A DNA stretch of 64,000 bases from Aerococcus loyolae (GCF_002871915.2 NZ_CP126958.1:682001-746000), one strand, 5' to 3'. Shown: positions 28,131 to 37,833, numbered from the stretch's first letter. Notes: generated by a model from the sequence alone, not told the origin. Made by a program: numbers and translations.

Positions 28131-29774
28131 ATGCAGAATAAAGAAAAGACACTTTCATTTCGTAAATTAAACCTTGGCCTTGCCTCTGTTGCTGTCGCCG
28201 CTTTCTTAGCAGCCAATCCTCAAGAGGTCCATGCCCAAGAAAATGGAACTACTAATGTATCTTTGATTACAACATATGCTTCAGCCACTCCAACCAATGA
28301 ACTTGCAAATGATAGTTATGAAATCCAAGACCCACAGCAAGCTGAAAAAGCTTTGGAAATAATCCGCAATACCCGTAATACTTATTATGATGATGAAACC
28401 GTGCCTTTTGAAGGGATCCCACTTAAAAACTATGTGACCCAAAAAGGTTTGACCAAGGAGCAGTATGTCAATGATGTCCGCTATGATCGCATGAATGAAA
28501 AGGATGCCTACATCCGGGCGGAAGAAACAGCTATCCATGGAAAAATTGACCATAAGGGACCCGATGGGGTAAGTAAACCACAATATAAAAATAGTAATGC
28601 TACACTGGAAAACTTGAGCTGGGGTCGCCCCAATGTCGAAGCTGATATGAAGGCATGGACGAGTGATGAATTACCTGCCTTGAAAGAAGCCAATGGAAAA
28701 TTTACTGCTAATAACGGTCACCTTTATCAGATTTTAAATCCTAATAATATTTCCTTTGGTTACGGAAGATTTTCAAAATTTGCCCCTGGCGTAGATTCTT
28801 CTAAGTTTAAAAACGCCATAGATCCTATTGGCAACTTGACCATATCTCGTCAAGTTGGAGATACTGATTATCCAGCTGGAAAGATTACTGAAACGATACC
28901 AACACCAGAAGATCAAAAAAATGAACCTATTCCTTTTGAAGTGGAAAGAATTGAAGATTCAACACTTGAAAAGGGTAAAACCATTGTTAAACAAGAAGGT
29001 GAGGATGGTTTAAGAGATTCGAAGGGTGTTGTTATTCGTCAACCAAAAAATAAAATTATTTTAGTCGGTACAAAGGAAGCTGAAAAAACAGAGTCTACAA
29101 ATCCGGAACCAACCAAGCCAAACCCAGATCCAACATTGGATGAAAAACCAACGACACCAGTTACACCGGACCCACAACCAGAACCAGAACCGGTTCAACC
29201 AAAACCGGAAGAAAAGCCAACCCCAAAACCGCAACCAGAACCAGCGAATCCAAATCCAACAAAACCAGAACTAGATCCAGTTCCAGTACAGGATCCTAAG
29301 CCAGTTCAACCAACCAACATTACTGAACCAGAACTGACGCCGGACCCAGTCCCAACACCAAAACCTATTGCTCAACCGACAAAACCAACTCTAACCGTAC
29401 CAAGTACTCCGCTTGTTAGTCCAACTAGCCAAGCTAGCACTGCTGTAGAACCTACACTAGCAACTCCTACAGCTGTTGCTCCAACTAGCGATAGTGATAA
29501 GTCAGTGACTGCAGAAGAAGGTTCACAAGATCCAACTTCAGTGACTGCTTCTGGTACAAATGATCCAGTGACTGAAAATCAAAATAAAGATATCAAGACA
29601 AATAAAGTCCTAGCCTTAGCTCCTAAGGAAGAAAAATTTTCGACTGCTAAAGCGACCTCTGCACCGGCTACTCATTCTGTTTTACCTAAAACTGGTGTAG
29701 TTGCTGCATCTTTTACAGGCTTTGGCCTTGCCTTAGTTGCAGCTGGAGCAACTGTTTTGAAGCGTCGCAAATAA
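28131..29774 (+). CDS. LPXTG cell-wall surface protein with CAP (SCP-like) and G5 domains
   Basis: A 547-residue sortase substrate. The signal peptide (1-35, cleaved near VHA) contains LSFRKLNLGLASVAVAA, a variant YSIRK/GS motif. A CAP/SCP-like domain spans about residues 73-235: candidate residues H136 or H141, E160 (LENLSWG) and H197 (GHLYQILNPNNISFGYG). A short G5-like segment follows (about 266-314; PFEVERIEDSTLEKGKT, QEGEDGL). Residues 323-430 are Pro/Glu/Lys-rich wall-spanning repeats, then a Ser/Thr-rich stretch. LPKTG is at 518-522, followed by a hydrophobic helix and KRRK. Likely an adhesin or wall-exposed factor; the ligand is unknown. AAGGAGG precedes the ATG. Confidence 0.9.
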   Translation: MQNKEKTLSFRKLNLGLASVAVAAFLAANPQEVHAQENGTTNVSLITTYASATPTNELANDSYEIQDPQQAEKALEIIRNTRNTYYDDETVPFEGIPLKNYVTQKGLTKEQYVNDVRYDRMNEKDAYIRAEETAIHGKIDHKGPDGVSKPQYKNSNATLENLSWGRPNVEADMKAWTSDELPALKEANGKFTANNGHLYQILNPNNISFGYGRFSKFAPGVDSSKFKNAIDPIGNLTISRQVGDTDYPAGKITETIPTPEDQKNEPIPFEVERIEDSTLEKGKTIVKQEGEDGLRDSKGVVIRQPKNKIILVGTKEAEKTESTNPEPTKPNPDPTLDEKPTTPVTPDPQPEPEPVQPKPEEKPTPKPQPEPANPNPTKPELDPVPVQDPKPVQPTNITEPELTPDPVPTPKPIAQPTKPTLTVPSTPLVSPTSQASTAVEPTLATPTAVAPTSDSDKSVTAEEGSQDPTSVTASGTNDPVTENQNKDIKTNKVLALAPKEEKFSTAKATSAPATHSVLPKTGVVAASFTGFGLALVAAGATVLKRRK

Positions 29775-29799
29775 ATAGCATGCATTGCTACAGAGCTAC

Positions 29800-29831
29800 A
29801 GTCCAAGTTCAAGTAGAGCTTGGGCTTTTTA
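29800..29831 (+). terminator. Terminator after the LPXTG gene
   Basis: Stem AGTCCAAGTTC with GAGCTTGGGCT (29800-29810 and 29816-29826; G-U pairs included), then T residues. Confidence 0.8.
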
Positions 29832-29924
29832 TTATGCATACTAACTTAGAATATTCTAATGTAAAAACTAAGATTTTGAGCCTCTATATGAAGGAGAGCA
29901 GACCAGAGTCTTAAATAAGCGCAA

Positions 29925-29949
29925 TAAAAAAAGCGGTTTTAATGACCGC
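29925..29949 (-). terminator. Leftward terminator
   Basis: AGCGGT with ACCGCT (29932-29937 and 29944-29949). Read leftward, the stem is followed by seven T. It is a second stop for transcripts coming from tRNA-Ser. Confidence 0.65.
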
Positions 29950-30089
29950 TCTTTCATTCTCTTCTATAAACCCGATAGTGGGGGGAGAAAAAACTTGTAC
30001 GAGATTTGTACGATTTATTTTGGAATTAACTGTTTTTAAGTAGTCACTACTTATTTTAAAAGTGTTTTTCAATATAGGACAAGAAGGGC

Positions 30090-30106
30090 AAAAAAGTTAT
30101 AGAAAA
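30090..30106 (+). repeat. 17-nt direct repeat, copy 1
   Basis: AAAAAAGTTATAGAAAA; identical to copy 2, 67 bp away. The shorter piece AGTTATA recurs at 30173. Confidence 0.85.
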
Positions 30107-30125
30107 AAGCACCTCTTAAGGTGCT
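30103..30125 (-). terminator. Leftward terminator after tRNA-Ser
   Basis: AGCACCT-4-AGGTGCT (30108-30125); read leftward it is followed by TTTTTT. It should end the histidine phosphatase-tRNA-Ser transcript. Confidence 0.75.
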
Positions 30126-30156
30126 AAAATGCTGATGTGGTGCGAATTTGTGAAAT

Positions 30157-30173
30157 AAAAAAGTTATAGAAAA
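30157..30173 (+). repeat. 17-nt direct repeat, copy 2
   Basis: AAAAAAGTTATAGAAAA, identical to copy 1. Confidence 0.85.
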
Positions 30174-30291
30174 GTTATATATTTTTGGGTAAAAGTTGGC
30201 GATTATTGGAAATTGTTAGGAAATCGAAAATCTTAGAAACGCTGATTTAACAACGATTAGGGGTTATTGGGTATTGTTGGAAATTTGACTA

Positions 30292-30379
30292 CGGAGAAGG
30301 TGGGATTCGAACCCACGTGCCGGTTTCCCGACAACTTGATTTCGAGTCAAGCGCGTTACGGCCTCTTCGCTACTTCTCC
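30292..30379 (-). tRNA. tRNA-Ser (anticodon CGA)
   Basis: An 88-nt class II tRNA. The acceptor stem is GGAGAAG/CTTCTCC with discriminator G and no encoded CCA. The anticodon stem CTTGA/TCAAG encloses loop CTCGAAA, giving anticodon CGA (reads UCG). A long variable arm with GTCGG...CCGGC marks it as serine. The T arm GTGGGTTCGAATCCCAC is standard. It lies 31 nt downstream of the phosphatase gene on the same strand. Confidence 0.97.
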
Positions 30380-30410
30380 CGGCTAAACTAAGTTAGCAAC
30401 AAAGTATATC

Positions 30411-31037
30411 TTATAACGTTTTGTCCGATTTTGCAAATAAATTTTCACCAGACACTGACATCTCCCGATAAGGTTTCATATTTTCTATAAAGGTGAAGGT
30501 GTTGAAATCGTAAACAAAGTGAAAAATTTCGCAGTTTCCGATGCCTGCAACTGGGTCAGGGAGGTAGTCTTTTATAAATTGGTAGATGACTGCTCCGTGG
30601 GCGACGGCTAAGACTTGCTGGCTATCCTCTTTAGTCATAATGGTTTGAAGACTCTGATTAATCCGTTGACAAACTTCGCTGGCTCTTTCACCACCATATT
30701 GGCAATAGTAATCATCCGTTTTGGGGGCTGACAGGGGCTTAGGCATGAGATCGCGGGATTTCCCCTCTAGTGAACCAAAGCCCCATTCTTTTAACCCAGT
30801 GACTGTTTCTGTGGGCATGGGATTGGGACTGCTATATTTTAGAGTTTCTCTGGCCCGGTCAAGTGGTGAGCAGTAGCCATGGGTAAAAGTGATTTCCCGT
30901 TCCTTTAGCATATTCCTAGCCAGCTCGGCTTGTCGAATACCTTTTTCAGTTAAAGGGGAATCACACCAGCCCTGTACCCGGTTTTCCAAATTGAATTCTG
31001 TTTCGCCGTGGCGCATGAGATATAAGTGCTTTAACAT
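30411..31037 (-). CDS. Histidine phosphatase family protein (phosphoglycerate mutase-like)
   Basis: A 208-residue protein of the histidine phosphatase superfamily. The catalytic RHG motif is in YLMRHGETEFN, the second His is in VAHGAVIYQFI, and an acid residue lies in LKEWGFGSLEG. These fit cofactor-dependent PGM/GpmB-like phosphatases; the substrate cannot be read from sequence. An upstream in-frame start at 31217 would add 60 residues, but that extension runs antisense over the mutS start and promoter. The ATG at 31037 follows AGGAAAGGA and begins at the conserved domain. Confidence 0.88.
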   Translation of the reverse strand: MLKHLYLMRHGETEFNLENRVQGWCDSPLTEKGIRQAELARNMLKEREITFTHGYCSPLDRARETLKYSSPNPMPTETVTGLKEWGFGSLEGKSRDLMPKPLSAPKTDDYYCQYGGERASEVCQRINQSLQTIMTKEDSQQVLAVAHGAVIYQFIKDYLPDPVAGIGNCEIFHFVYDFNTFTFIENMKPYREMSVSGENLFAKSDKTL

Positions 31038-31065
31038 GATTAAATCCTTTCCTAGTTTAGTTTTT

Positions 31066-31094
31066 ATTCTATCACGAATTATTAAGGCTGTGAA
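31066..31094 (-). promoter_or_regulatory. Promoter of the histidine phosphatase gene
   Basis: Read leftward: TTCACA (31094-31089), 17 bp, TAGAAT (31071-31066) with an extended TG. Confidence 0.65.
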
Positions 31095-31163
31095 TTTCAC
31101 CCTTCGCTTTTCTGTGTTAAAATAGATAAGATTGTAAAAAGTTAAGATTAAAGGATGTAAACA

Positions 31164-33752
31164 ATGGCGAAGAAAAAAACACCAATGATGGAGCAATACT
31201 ATCAGATCAAAGATCAATATCCCGATGCCTTTCTATTTTTTAGGCTGGGTGATTTTTATGAAATGTTTGATGATGACGCCAAAAAAGCGGCGCAGATTTT
31301 AGAAATTACCTTAACGAGCCGAAATCGGAATGCGGATGATCCCATTCCCATGTGTGGTGTTCCCTATCATTCAGCGGACGAATATGTGAAAACCCTAGTC
31401 AACCAAGGTTATAAGGTCGCTATCGCTGAACAAATGGAAGACCCTAAACAAGCCAAGGGCATGGTGGACCGCCAGGTGATCAAGGTGATTACTCCGGGAA
31501 CTTATTACAATTCGAGTGATAAGGAAAATGTCTTTATTTGTGCGATTATACATCAAGGGGAAACCTACGCCTTAGCTTACACTGATATTTCAACAGGCGA
31601 GCTGAAAGTGACCCATATGACTGCTTTTGAAATGCTGTTAACAGAATTCTCACAAATTCAAGCCAAGGAAGTCGTCTTTTATCATGAACTGCGTGAAGAA
31701 GACTTGGCCCAACTCGAACAGCTTTTTCCTTTTACCAGTTCCTCTATTAATCAGAAAACCCTCGATCAGTTACCAGAAACCGCCTTTGAAAAAATTACTC
31801 AAAATATTAAGCATGGTATTGAGCTTAAGGCTCTGCGTGTATTGATGGCTTATGTTTATAGCACCCAGTTTCGAATGGTTAACCATTGGCGGCAAGCGGA
31901 ATCCTATGAGTTAGACTATTACCTACATATGGACTATTTTGCTAAACGCAATTTAGAATTAACCGAATCGATTCGGACGCAGAAACGTTCGGGAAGTTTG
32001 CTGCATTTTCTCGATGAGACTAAAACCGCCATGGGAGGGCGTTTGTTAAGACAATGGCTGGACCGTCCTCTTATTATCCAAGCAACGATTGAAGAGCGCT
32101 TAGACCAAGTGGAATCCTTGATCGATGCCTTCTTTGAACGGCGGAATATCCAGGAAAATCTCTCTGGAGTTTACGACTTAGAGCGTTTAGTTGCTAAGAT
32201 CTCTATGGGGCAGGTCAATGCCCGCGAGCTCCTGCAATTGATGAATTCCTTGAAAAAGGTTCCTCAAGTCTCTGGAAATTTGCAAGTCATCCAAGATAAT
32301 CAAAGTGATAGACAAGGAACCGACGTCTGGACCAAGCTCCTTAACAGCCTGGCAGCCCTACCAGAAGTGGTTGAAACTATCGAAAGCGCCATTGATCCGG
32401 AAGCTAATATATCAATTACTGAAGGTGGCATTATTAGGGATGGCTTTAGTGACCAGCTGGATGACTACCGTCAGGCGATTCGCCACGGATCAGAATGGAT
32501 TGCTAACCTGCAAGCCAAGGAACGCCAAGTGACCGGGATTAAATCTTTAAAAATTGGCTATAATAAGGTTTTTGGTTATTATATCGAGGTAACCAAGGCC
32601 AACCTTCATCTTTTACCAGAAGGGCGTTATGAGAGAAAGCAAACCCTAACCAATGCTGAGCGTTTTATTACCCCAGAACTAAAAGAAATGGAATACCGGA
32701 TCCTGGAAGCTCAGGAAAAATCCGTAGACCTGGAGTACGAGCTTTTCCTTGAGGTTAGGGAAAAGGTTAAAGTCTACCAAAAAGACTTGCAAGCTATCGC
32801 CCAGGCTACTGCCCAGGTGGACGTGATCCAGTCCCTTGCGGAAATTAGCGAACAAAATCAGTATGTGCGTCCTCATTTTAGTGGAGAAGACCGGGCCTTA
32901 CTGATTAAAGATTCCCGTCACCCAGTGGTTGAAGAAACCTTAGGCCGAGATGATTTTGTCCCTAATGATATCATCATGGATAAGGACACTTCCATTCTAT
33001 TAATTACCGGACCTAATATGTCAGGAAAATCCACTTACATGCGTCAACTAGGGCTTACCGTGATTATGGCGCAAATGGGAAGTTTTGTACCCGCTAGCCA
33101 AGCGACCTTGCCGATTTTTGACCAGATCTTTACCCGGATTGGGGCAACCGATGACTTGCAAGCGGGACAGAGCACCTTTATGGTCGAAATGATGGAAGCT
33201 AATCAGGCCATTCAACATGCGACTGACCGGTCCTTGTTACTCTTTGATGAAATTGGGCGGGGGACTTCGACTTATGATGGAATTGCCTTAGCCCAGGCTA
33301 TTTTGGAGTATTTACACGACCATCTTAAGGCGAAAGTGCTCTTTTCAACCCATTACCATGAACTGACTGACCTGGATAATCACCTGCCAGCCCTTAAGAA
33401 TATTCATGTTGGCGCCATTGAAAAAGATGGCGAAGTGGTCTTCCTTCATAAGGTTTATGATGGCCCGGCAGATAAGAGCTATGGAATTCATGTTGCTAAA
33501 CTGGCTGGCTTACCTAAGAGCTTGTTAAGCAATGCAGCTGAGATTTTATCTGACTTGGAGAGTGCAGCGTCTAAAGGGGCCGAGCCTAAGCAGCTTAATC
33601 TCTTTGCTGACCAAGAAAATCTCAATCAAAAAACAGCGAGTGAAGATTATGTCTTAGACCAGCTAGATGCTGTTGATATTAATCATTTATCACCCATTGA
33701 AGCTTTAGAATTATTGAACCAATTACAAAAGAAACTAAGTGAGGAGGACTAG
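31164..33752 (+). CDS. mutS: DNA mismatch repair protein MutS
   Basis: An 862-residue mismatch-recognition ATPase. The mismatch-binding motif with the wedge Phe is in FFRLGDFYEMFDDDA near the N-terminus. Connector, lever and clamp domains follow, then the ATPase with Walker A GPNMSGKST at 616-624, Walker B LLLFDEIGRGTST and the dimer HTH at the end. Its stop is 1 nt from the mutL ATG. A weak promoter (TTCACC, 16 bp, TAAAAT) precedes it. Confidence 0.98.
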   Translation: MAKKKTPMMEQYYQIKDQYPDAFLFFRLGDFYEMFDDDAKKAAQILEITLTSRNRNADDPIPMCGVPYHSADEYVKTLVNQGYKVAIAEQMEDPKQAKGMVDRQVIKVITPGTYYNSSDKENVFICAIIHQGETYALAYTDISTGELKVTHMTAFEMLLTEFSQIQAKEVVFYHELREEDLAQLEQLFPFTSSSINQKTLDQLPETAFEKITQNIKHGIELKALRVLMAYVYSTQFRMVNHWRQAESYELDYYLHMDYFAKRNLELTESIRTQKRSGSLLHFLDETKTAMGGRLLRQWLDRPLIIQATIEERLDQVESLIDAFFERRNIQENLSGVYDLERLVAKISMGQVNARELLQLMNSLKKVPQVSGNLQVIQDNQSDRQGTDVWTKLLNSLAALPEVVETIESAIDPEANISITEGGIIRDGFSDQLDDYRQAIRHGSEWIANLQAKERQVTGIKSLKIGYNKVFGYYIEVTKANLHLLPEGRYERKQTLTNAERFITPELKEMEYRILEAQEKSVDLEYELFLEVREKVKVYQKDLQAIAQATAQVDVIQSLAEISEQNQYVRPHFSGEDRALLIKDSRHPVVEETLGRDDFVPNDIIMDKDTSILLITGPNMSGKSTYMRQLGLTVIMAQMGSFVPASQATLPIFDQIFTRIGATDDLQAGQSTFMVEMMEANQAIQHATDRSLLLFDEIGRGTSTYDGIALAQAILEYLHDHLKAKVLFSTHYHELTDLDNHLPALKNIHVGAIEKDGEVVFLHKVYDGPADKSYGIHVAKLAGLPKSLLSNAAEILSDLESAASKGAEPKQLNLFADQENLNQKTASEDYVLDQLDAVDINHLSPIEALELLNQLQKKLSEED

Positions 33753-33753
33753 A

Positions 33754-35655
33754 ATGATCCACGAACTTCCTGAACAAGTTGCTAATCAGATTGCCGCTGG
33801 TGAAGTGGTTGAACGGCCGGCTTCTGTGGTAAAAGAGCTCTTAGAAAATGCGATTGATGCCCAGGCGACCAGTATTGATATCAAGATAGAAGAGGCTGGT
33901 TTAAAGGCCATTCAAGTGATTGATAACGGTTTAGGGATGAGTGGCGACGATGTGAAGCTGGCCTTTAAACGCCATGCTACTAGTAAAATCTATCATTCAC
34001 GAGACCTCTTTCGGATCAAAACCTTGGGCTTTCGTGGTGAAGCTCTGCCTTCGATCGCCTCAGTCGCTGAAGTCTCGCTGGAAACCAGTGATGGGAAAGA
34101 GGGCTCCTCTATCAGTTTAATAGGGGGCGATGAAGTAGAATACCGCCCTTCGCATTTACGGCAAGGAACGACTATCCAAGTGGAAAATTTATTCTACAAT
34201 ACGCCAGCTCGCTTAAAGCATATTAAACAATTAAGCACAGAACTTTCTCATATTACGGATGTCGTGAACCGTTTAGCCATGGCCCATCCTGATATACGGT
34301 TTACTTATACTCACGATGGCAGAGAGCTATTACGAACCAATGGCAAGGGTCGGCTCCAAGAAGTTATCGCTGCTGTTTATGGATTTAAACAGGCCCAAGA
34401 CATGTTAGTGATTGAGAATGAGGACCATGATTTTCAAATCAGCGGTTATATCTCTAAACCAGAACTTACCCGGGCCTCGCGCAATTACATGTCCCTATTT
34501 GTTAACGGTCGCTATATCAAAAATTATGTCCTCAGTCAGGCGATTATCAAGGGCTATGCTTCTAAGTTAATGATTGGTCGTTACCCCATAGCTGTCCTTA
34601 ATATTTCTACTGATGCCCAATTACTTGATGTTAATGTCCATCCAACCAAACAAGAGATTCGCATCAGTAAAGAAGAAGAACTTTACGACCTCATCCAAAG
34701 CAGTGTTCAGGAAAGACTATCTCCCCTAAGAAGGATCCCTGATGTAGGCAAAAAAAATATTACTGAGACAGCTAATTATCAAGCCACCATTGACTTAAAA
34801 AGTCAAGAGGATAGCCAGCAACTGCATTTTGACTTCAAGAGTCCAAAAGACCCTGCCGGTAAAGAGTCTTTCCTCGTTAAGGAAGCTGACTATGGTAATC
34901 AATGGCAAGATGAAAGAAAGCATGCTGACCAGGAGGCGTATGCTCCCAATGAGAGTCCCTTAAAGAAAGAAAGTCATCCGGGTGATTTTAAGCCAGCATC
35001 TAGTCCTAAGCAGCAGGCGGATAAAGGGGAAAAGCAGAGAAACTCAAGTTTTCCACAACTGGACTATGTGGGCCAATTACAGGCTTCTTATTTGGTCTGT
35101 TCCGATGAAACCGGAATGTATTTAGTTGACCAGCATGCTGCCCAAGAACGGATTAAATATGAATACTTCCGCGAAGCCATCGGCGATATGGATACAGCCA
35201 GCCAGGAATTATTGGTACCCTTAGTCTTAGACTATCCTTCATCAGAAAGTCATGATGTCAGACAGGTCTTAGACCGGATACGGGCCATGGGGATTGGCAT
35301 TGAAGAATTTGGCCCCAATCAATTTTTAGTCAACTACCATCCCGCTTGGATGGGAAGTGATCAGGTCAATGAGCACATTGATTCTATGATCCAACTAGCC
35401 ATTGAAAATAAAGATTTTTCGGTCAATACCTACCGAGAAAAAACCGCTATTATGATGTCGTGTCGGCTTTCGATAAAGGCTAATCATTATTTAGATGATC
35501 GTCAGGCCCGGCAATTGTTAGATGACCTGACTTACTGTGAGAATCCTTATAATTGCCCCCACGGGCGTCCAGTTTTAATCCATTATTCCAATTATGAAAT
35601 TGAACGCAGCTTTAAACGGATTCAAGACGCCCATGAAAGTCCTAAGAATCAATAA
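33754..35655 (+). CDS. mutL: DNA mismatch repair protein MutL
   Basis: A 633-residue partner of MutS. The N-terminal GHKL ATPase has ELLENAIDA, DNGLGM and TLGFRGEAL. A variable charged linker covers about residues 345-425. The C-terminal domain carries DQHAAQERIKYE at 459-470, matching the metal-binding DQHA(X)2E(X)4E motif, so it should nick DNA as in bacteria without MutH. The ATG at 33754 follows GAGGAGG; a GTG at 33739 would overlap mutS and lies before the ribosome site. Confidence 0.97.
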   Translation: MIHELPEQVANQIAAGEVVERPASVVKELLENAIDAQATSIDIKIEEAGLKAIQVIDNGLGMSGDDVKLAFKRHATSKIYHSRDLFRIKTLGFRGEALPSIASVAEVSLETSDGKEGSSISLIGGDEVEYRPSHLRQGTTIQVENLFYNTPARLKHIKQLSTELSHITDVVNRLAMAHPDIRFTYTHDGRELLRTNGKGRLQEVIAAVYGFKQAQDMLVIENEDHDFQISGYISKPELTRASRNYMSLFVNGRYIKNYVLSQAIIKGYASKLMIGRYPIAVLNISTDAQLLDVNVHPTKQEIRISKEEELYDLIQSSVQERLSPLRRIPDVGKKNITETANYQATIDLKSQEDSQQLHFDFKSPKDPAGKESFLVKEADYGNQWQDERKHADQEAYAPNESPLKKESHPGDFKPASSPKQQADKGEKQRNSSFPQLDYVGQLQASYLVCSDETGMYLVDQHAAQERIKYEYFREAIGDMDTASQELLVPLVLDYPSSESHDVRQVLDRIRAMGIGIEEFGPNQFLVNYHPAWMGSDQVNEHIDSMIQLAIENKDFSVNTYREKTAIMMSCRLSIKANHYLDDRQARQLLDDLTYCENPYNCPHGRPVLIHYSNYEIERSFKRIQDAHESPKNQ

Positions 35656-35717
35656 TATAGGGATTATTCGCTAGTTATGATAAAATAAAACAAATTAAAG
35701 AAAGAGGAGAGACTGCT

Positions 35718-36155
35718 ATGAATCAAGAAGAAAAAAACGCTCGTTTAAAAGAACTTAGTGACTTAGCTTATGAAGTGACTCAAAATCAAGCCACTGAACG
35801 TCCTTTTTCAGGTGACTATGATGAATTTTTTGAAAAGGGAATTTACGTCGATATTGTGGATGGAAAGCCTTTATTCTCTTCTAGTAAAAAATACAATTCT
35901 GGTTGTGGTTGGCCGGCTTTTACCCAACCTATCGAAGAGGATGTCGTTAACGAGCACCAAGATACTTCACATGGCATGGTACGTACTGAAGTGCGAAGTC
36001 AAGCAGCAGACTCTCATTTGGGACATGTCTTTACTGATGGGCCAAGTGAAGCAGGCGGGTTAAGATATTGTATTAATTCTGCTGCTTTAAAATTTATTCC
36101 CTATGAAGAAATGGACCAAGCTGGCTATAGTGACTACAAAAAATATGTGGAGTAA
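35718..36155 (+). CDS. msrB: Peptide-methionine (R)-S-oxide reductase MsrB
   Basis: A 145-residue MsrB that repairs the R form of methionine sulfoxide. The catalytic Cys is C118 in [22 protein letters not shown] and [11 protein letters not shown] are the other signatures. The two CxxC zinc motifs of some MsrB proteins are absent, so it is the zinc-free form. GAGGAGAG precedes the ATG. It sits between mutL and ruvA without an obvious functional link. Confidence 0.96.
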   Translation: MNQEEKNARLKELSDLAYEVTQNQATERPFSGDYDEFFEKGIYVDIVDGKPLFSSSKKYNSGCGWPAFTQPIEEDVVNEHQDTSHGMVRTEVRSQAADSHLGHVFTDGPSEAGGLRYCINSAALKFIPYEEMDQAGYSDYKKYVE

Positions 36156-36167
36156 TGAGGTTGAGTG

Positions 36168-36776
36168 ATGTACCAATATATCAAGGGATTACTTGTTGAT
36201 TTAACCAGTGAAGCGGTAGTTGTGGAAGCGGCTGGGATTGCTTATTATATTTATTTTCCTAACCCCTATCGCTTAAGTGATCAAAAAGGCCAGCAGGTGC
36301 AGGTCTGGCTCTATCAAGCGGTTAGCCAGGATGCCATACGCCTGTATGGCTTTTTTGATCAGGCCGAGAAACAACTCTTTTTACAATTAATAAGTGTTTC
36401 GGGAATCGGTCCTAAGAGTGCTTTATCAATTTTAGCTTATGGGGACCAAGCCGGCTTTATTGCGGCGATTGAATCGGAAAATGTCAAATTCTTAACCAAG
36501 TTTCCTGGCGTTGGTAAAAAAACTGCCCAACAGATTATCTTAGACTTACAAAGTAAGCTCAGTCGCCTTAAATCCGAAGCCCTTCCAGCGGAACAAGAAG
36601 TCATTTCTGATCAATCAGAGTCAAGTCAGATGATGATTGAATTAGAAGCAGCCCTAAACAGTCTAGGTTACGCTAAGCGGGAGATTGATCAAGTGATCAA
36701 AAAAGGCGATTTTTCAGAGGTCGATAATACTGCCGATGCTATCCGGGTCGCCTTAAGATACATAACCTTAAAATAA
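36168..36776 (+). CDS. ruvA: Holliday junction DNA helicase subunit RuvA
   Basis: A 202-residue junction-binding protein. The OB-fold N-terminal domain starts MYQYIKGLLVDL, tandem helix-hairpin-helix motifs (GIGPKSALSIL, GVGKKTAQQIILDL) bind the junction, and a flexible linker leads to the RuvB-contacting C-terminal domain. The ATG at 36168 is 7 nt after GAGG; a GTG one codon earlier is possible. ruvB follows after 19 nt. No LexA box is seen before this pair. Confidence 0.96.
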   Translation: MYQYIKGLLVDLTSEAVVVEAAGIAYYIYFPNPYRLSDQKGQQVQVWLYQAVSQDAIRLYGFFDQAEKQLFLQLISVSGIGPKSALSILAYGDQAGFIAAIESENVKFLTKFPGVGKKTAQQIILDLQSKLSRLKSEALPAEQEVISDQSESSQMMIELEAALNSLGYAKREIDQVIKKGDFSEVDNTADAIRVALRYITLK

Positions 36777-36795
36777 GTAGTGAGGAGTTATAAGT

Positions 36796-37833
36796 ATGTC
36801 TAGTGAAAAAAGGCTTCAAAGTGGTGAAGAATTTTTTGAAGAAGAAGACATGGAAGCTAGCTTAAGGCCGCAACTTCTCAAAGACTACATTGGTCAGGAA
36901 GAAACCAAGCACGAACTATCGGTTTATATCCATGCTGCTAGACAGAGGACAGAATCCTTAGACCATGTCTTATTATACGGGCCACCGGGATTAGGAAAAA
37001 CTACTCTGGCCAATGTCATTAGTAATGAAATGCAGGTCAATATGCAGACCAGTAGCGGTCCAGCCATTGAAAAAACCGGTGATCTTTTAATCTTACTCAA
37101 CGAACTGGCCCCTGGAGATGTCTTATTTATCGATGAAATCCACCGCCTGCCCCGTAATGTCGAAGAAATGCTCTACAGCGCCATGGAGGACTTTCGTGTT
37201 GATATTATTGTTGGCCAAGAGAGTTCAGCCCACGCGGTTCAATTTGATCTGCCTCCATTTACCTTGGTAGGAGCTACGACCAGAGCTGGGAGCTTGTCTG
37301 CCCCTTTAAGGGACCGCTTCGGTATCATTCAGCATATGCGCTACTATAAGGTGGATGAATTACAAGAAATCGTCAAGCGGAGTAGTCAAATCTTTGAGGT
37401 AACCATTGAAGATGAAGCAAGTTATGAAATTGCTCTACGGTCGCGTGGGACGCCTCGGATTGCCAACCGCTTATTAAAGCGAGTCAGAGACTTTGCTCAA
37501 ATATACAATACTAATGCAATCATTGATTTAGCAATTACCGAAAGAGCCTTAAGCATTTTAAAAATTGATAAGGCTGGATTAGATGATCTTGACCGGCGCA
37601 TCTTAGAGACTATTATTTTCTACTATCAAGGTGGCCCGGTAGGCTTATCCACTATTGCGGCTAATTTATCAGAAGAAAAAGAAACCATTGAAGATATGTA
37701 TGAACCTTATTTAATCCAAATGGGCTTTTTACAACGCACCCCCAGAGGGCGTATGGCCACGGCTAAGGCTTATCAACATTTAGGAATTGATAAAGAGGAG
37801 AACAAGGATGACCTTAAAAACGACAGATTTTGA
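36796..37833 (+). CDS. ruvB: Holliday junction DNA helicase RuvB
   Basis: A 345-residue AAA+ motor that drives branch migration with RuvA. Walker A is [11 protein letters not shown], Walker B is [10 protein letters not shown], sensor 1 is LVGATTRAG and the arginine finger region is SAPLRDRFG. The winged-helix C-terminus ([21 protein letters not shown]) is complete. Its last 26 nt overlap the start of queA, indicating translational coupling. Confidence 0.98.
   Translation: MSSEKRLQSGEEFFEEEDMEASLRPQLLKDYIGQEETKHELSVYIHAARQRTESLDHVLLYGPPGLGKTTLANVISNEMQVNMQTSSGPAIEKTGDLLILLNELAPGDVLFIDEIHRLPRNVEEMLYSAMEDFRVDIIVGQESSAHAVQFDLPPFTLVGATTRAGSLSAPLRDRFGIIQHMRYYKVDELQEIVKRSSQIFEVTIEDEASYEIALRSRGTPRIANRLLKRVRDFAQIYNTNAIIDLAITERALSILKIDKAGLDDLDRRILETIIFYYQGGPVGLSTIAANLSEEKETIEDMYEPYLIQMGFLQRTPRGRMATAKAYQHLGIDKEENKDDLKNDRF

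Larger units (their letters stand above)
29950..30291. other. Repeat-rich non-coding stretch 3' of tRNA-Ser
   Basis: No gene is supported here. It contains two copies of TTGTACGA 11 bp apart (29995 and 30006), a 17-bp palindrome around 30037-30053 (AAGTAGTCACTACTT core), two 17-nt direct repeats and a leftward terminator. The layout resembles the end region of an integrated element or a relic attachment region, but no integrase fragment is visible. Confidence 0.5.

Noticed and set aside
29950-30290. Integrase remnant next to tRNA-Ser
   Set aside because: All six frames are short and show no tyrosine-recombinase motif (no R..HxxR..Y pattern).
31038-31217. N-terminal extension of the histidine phosphatase on the minus strand
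   Set aside because: It runs antisense to the mutS start and both promoters; the ATG at 31037 has a ribosome site and begins at the conserved domain.
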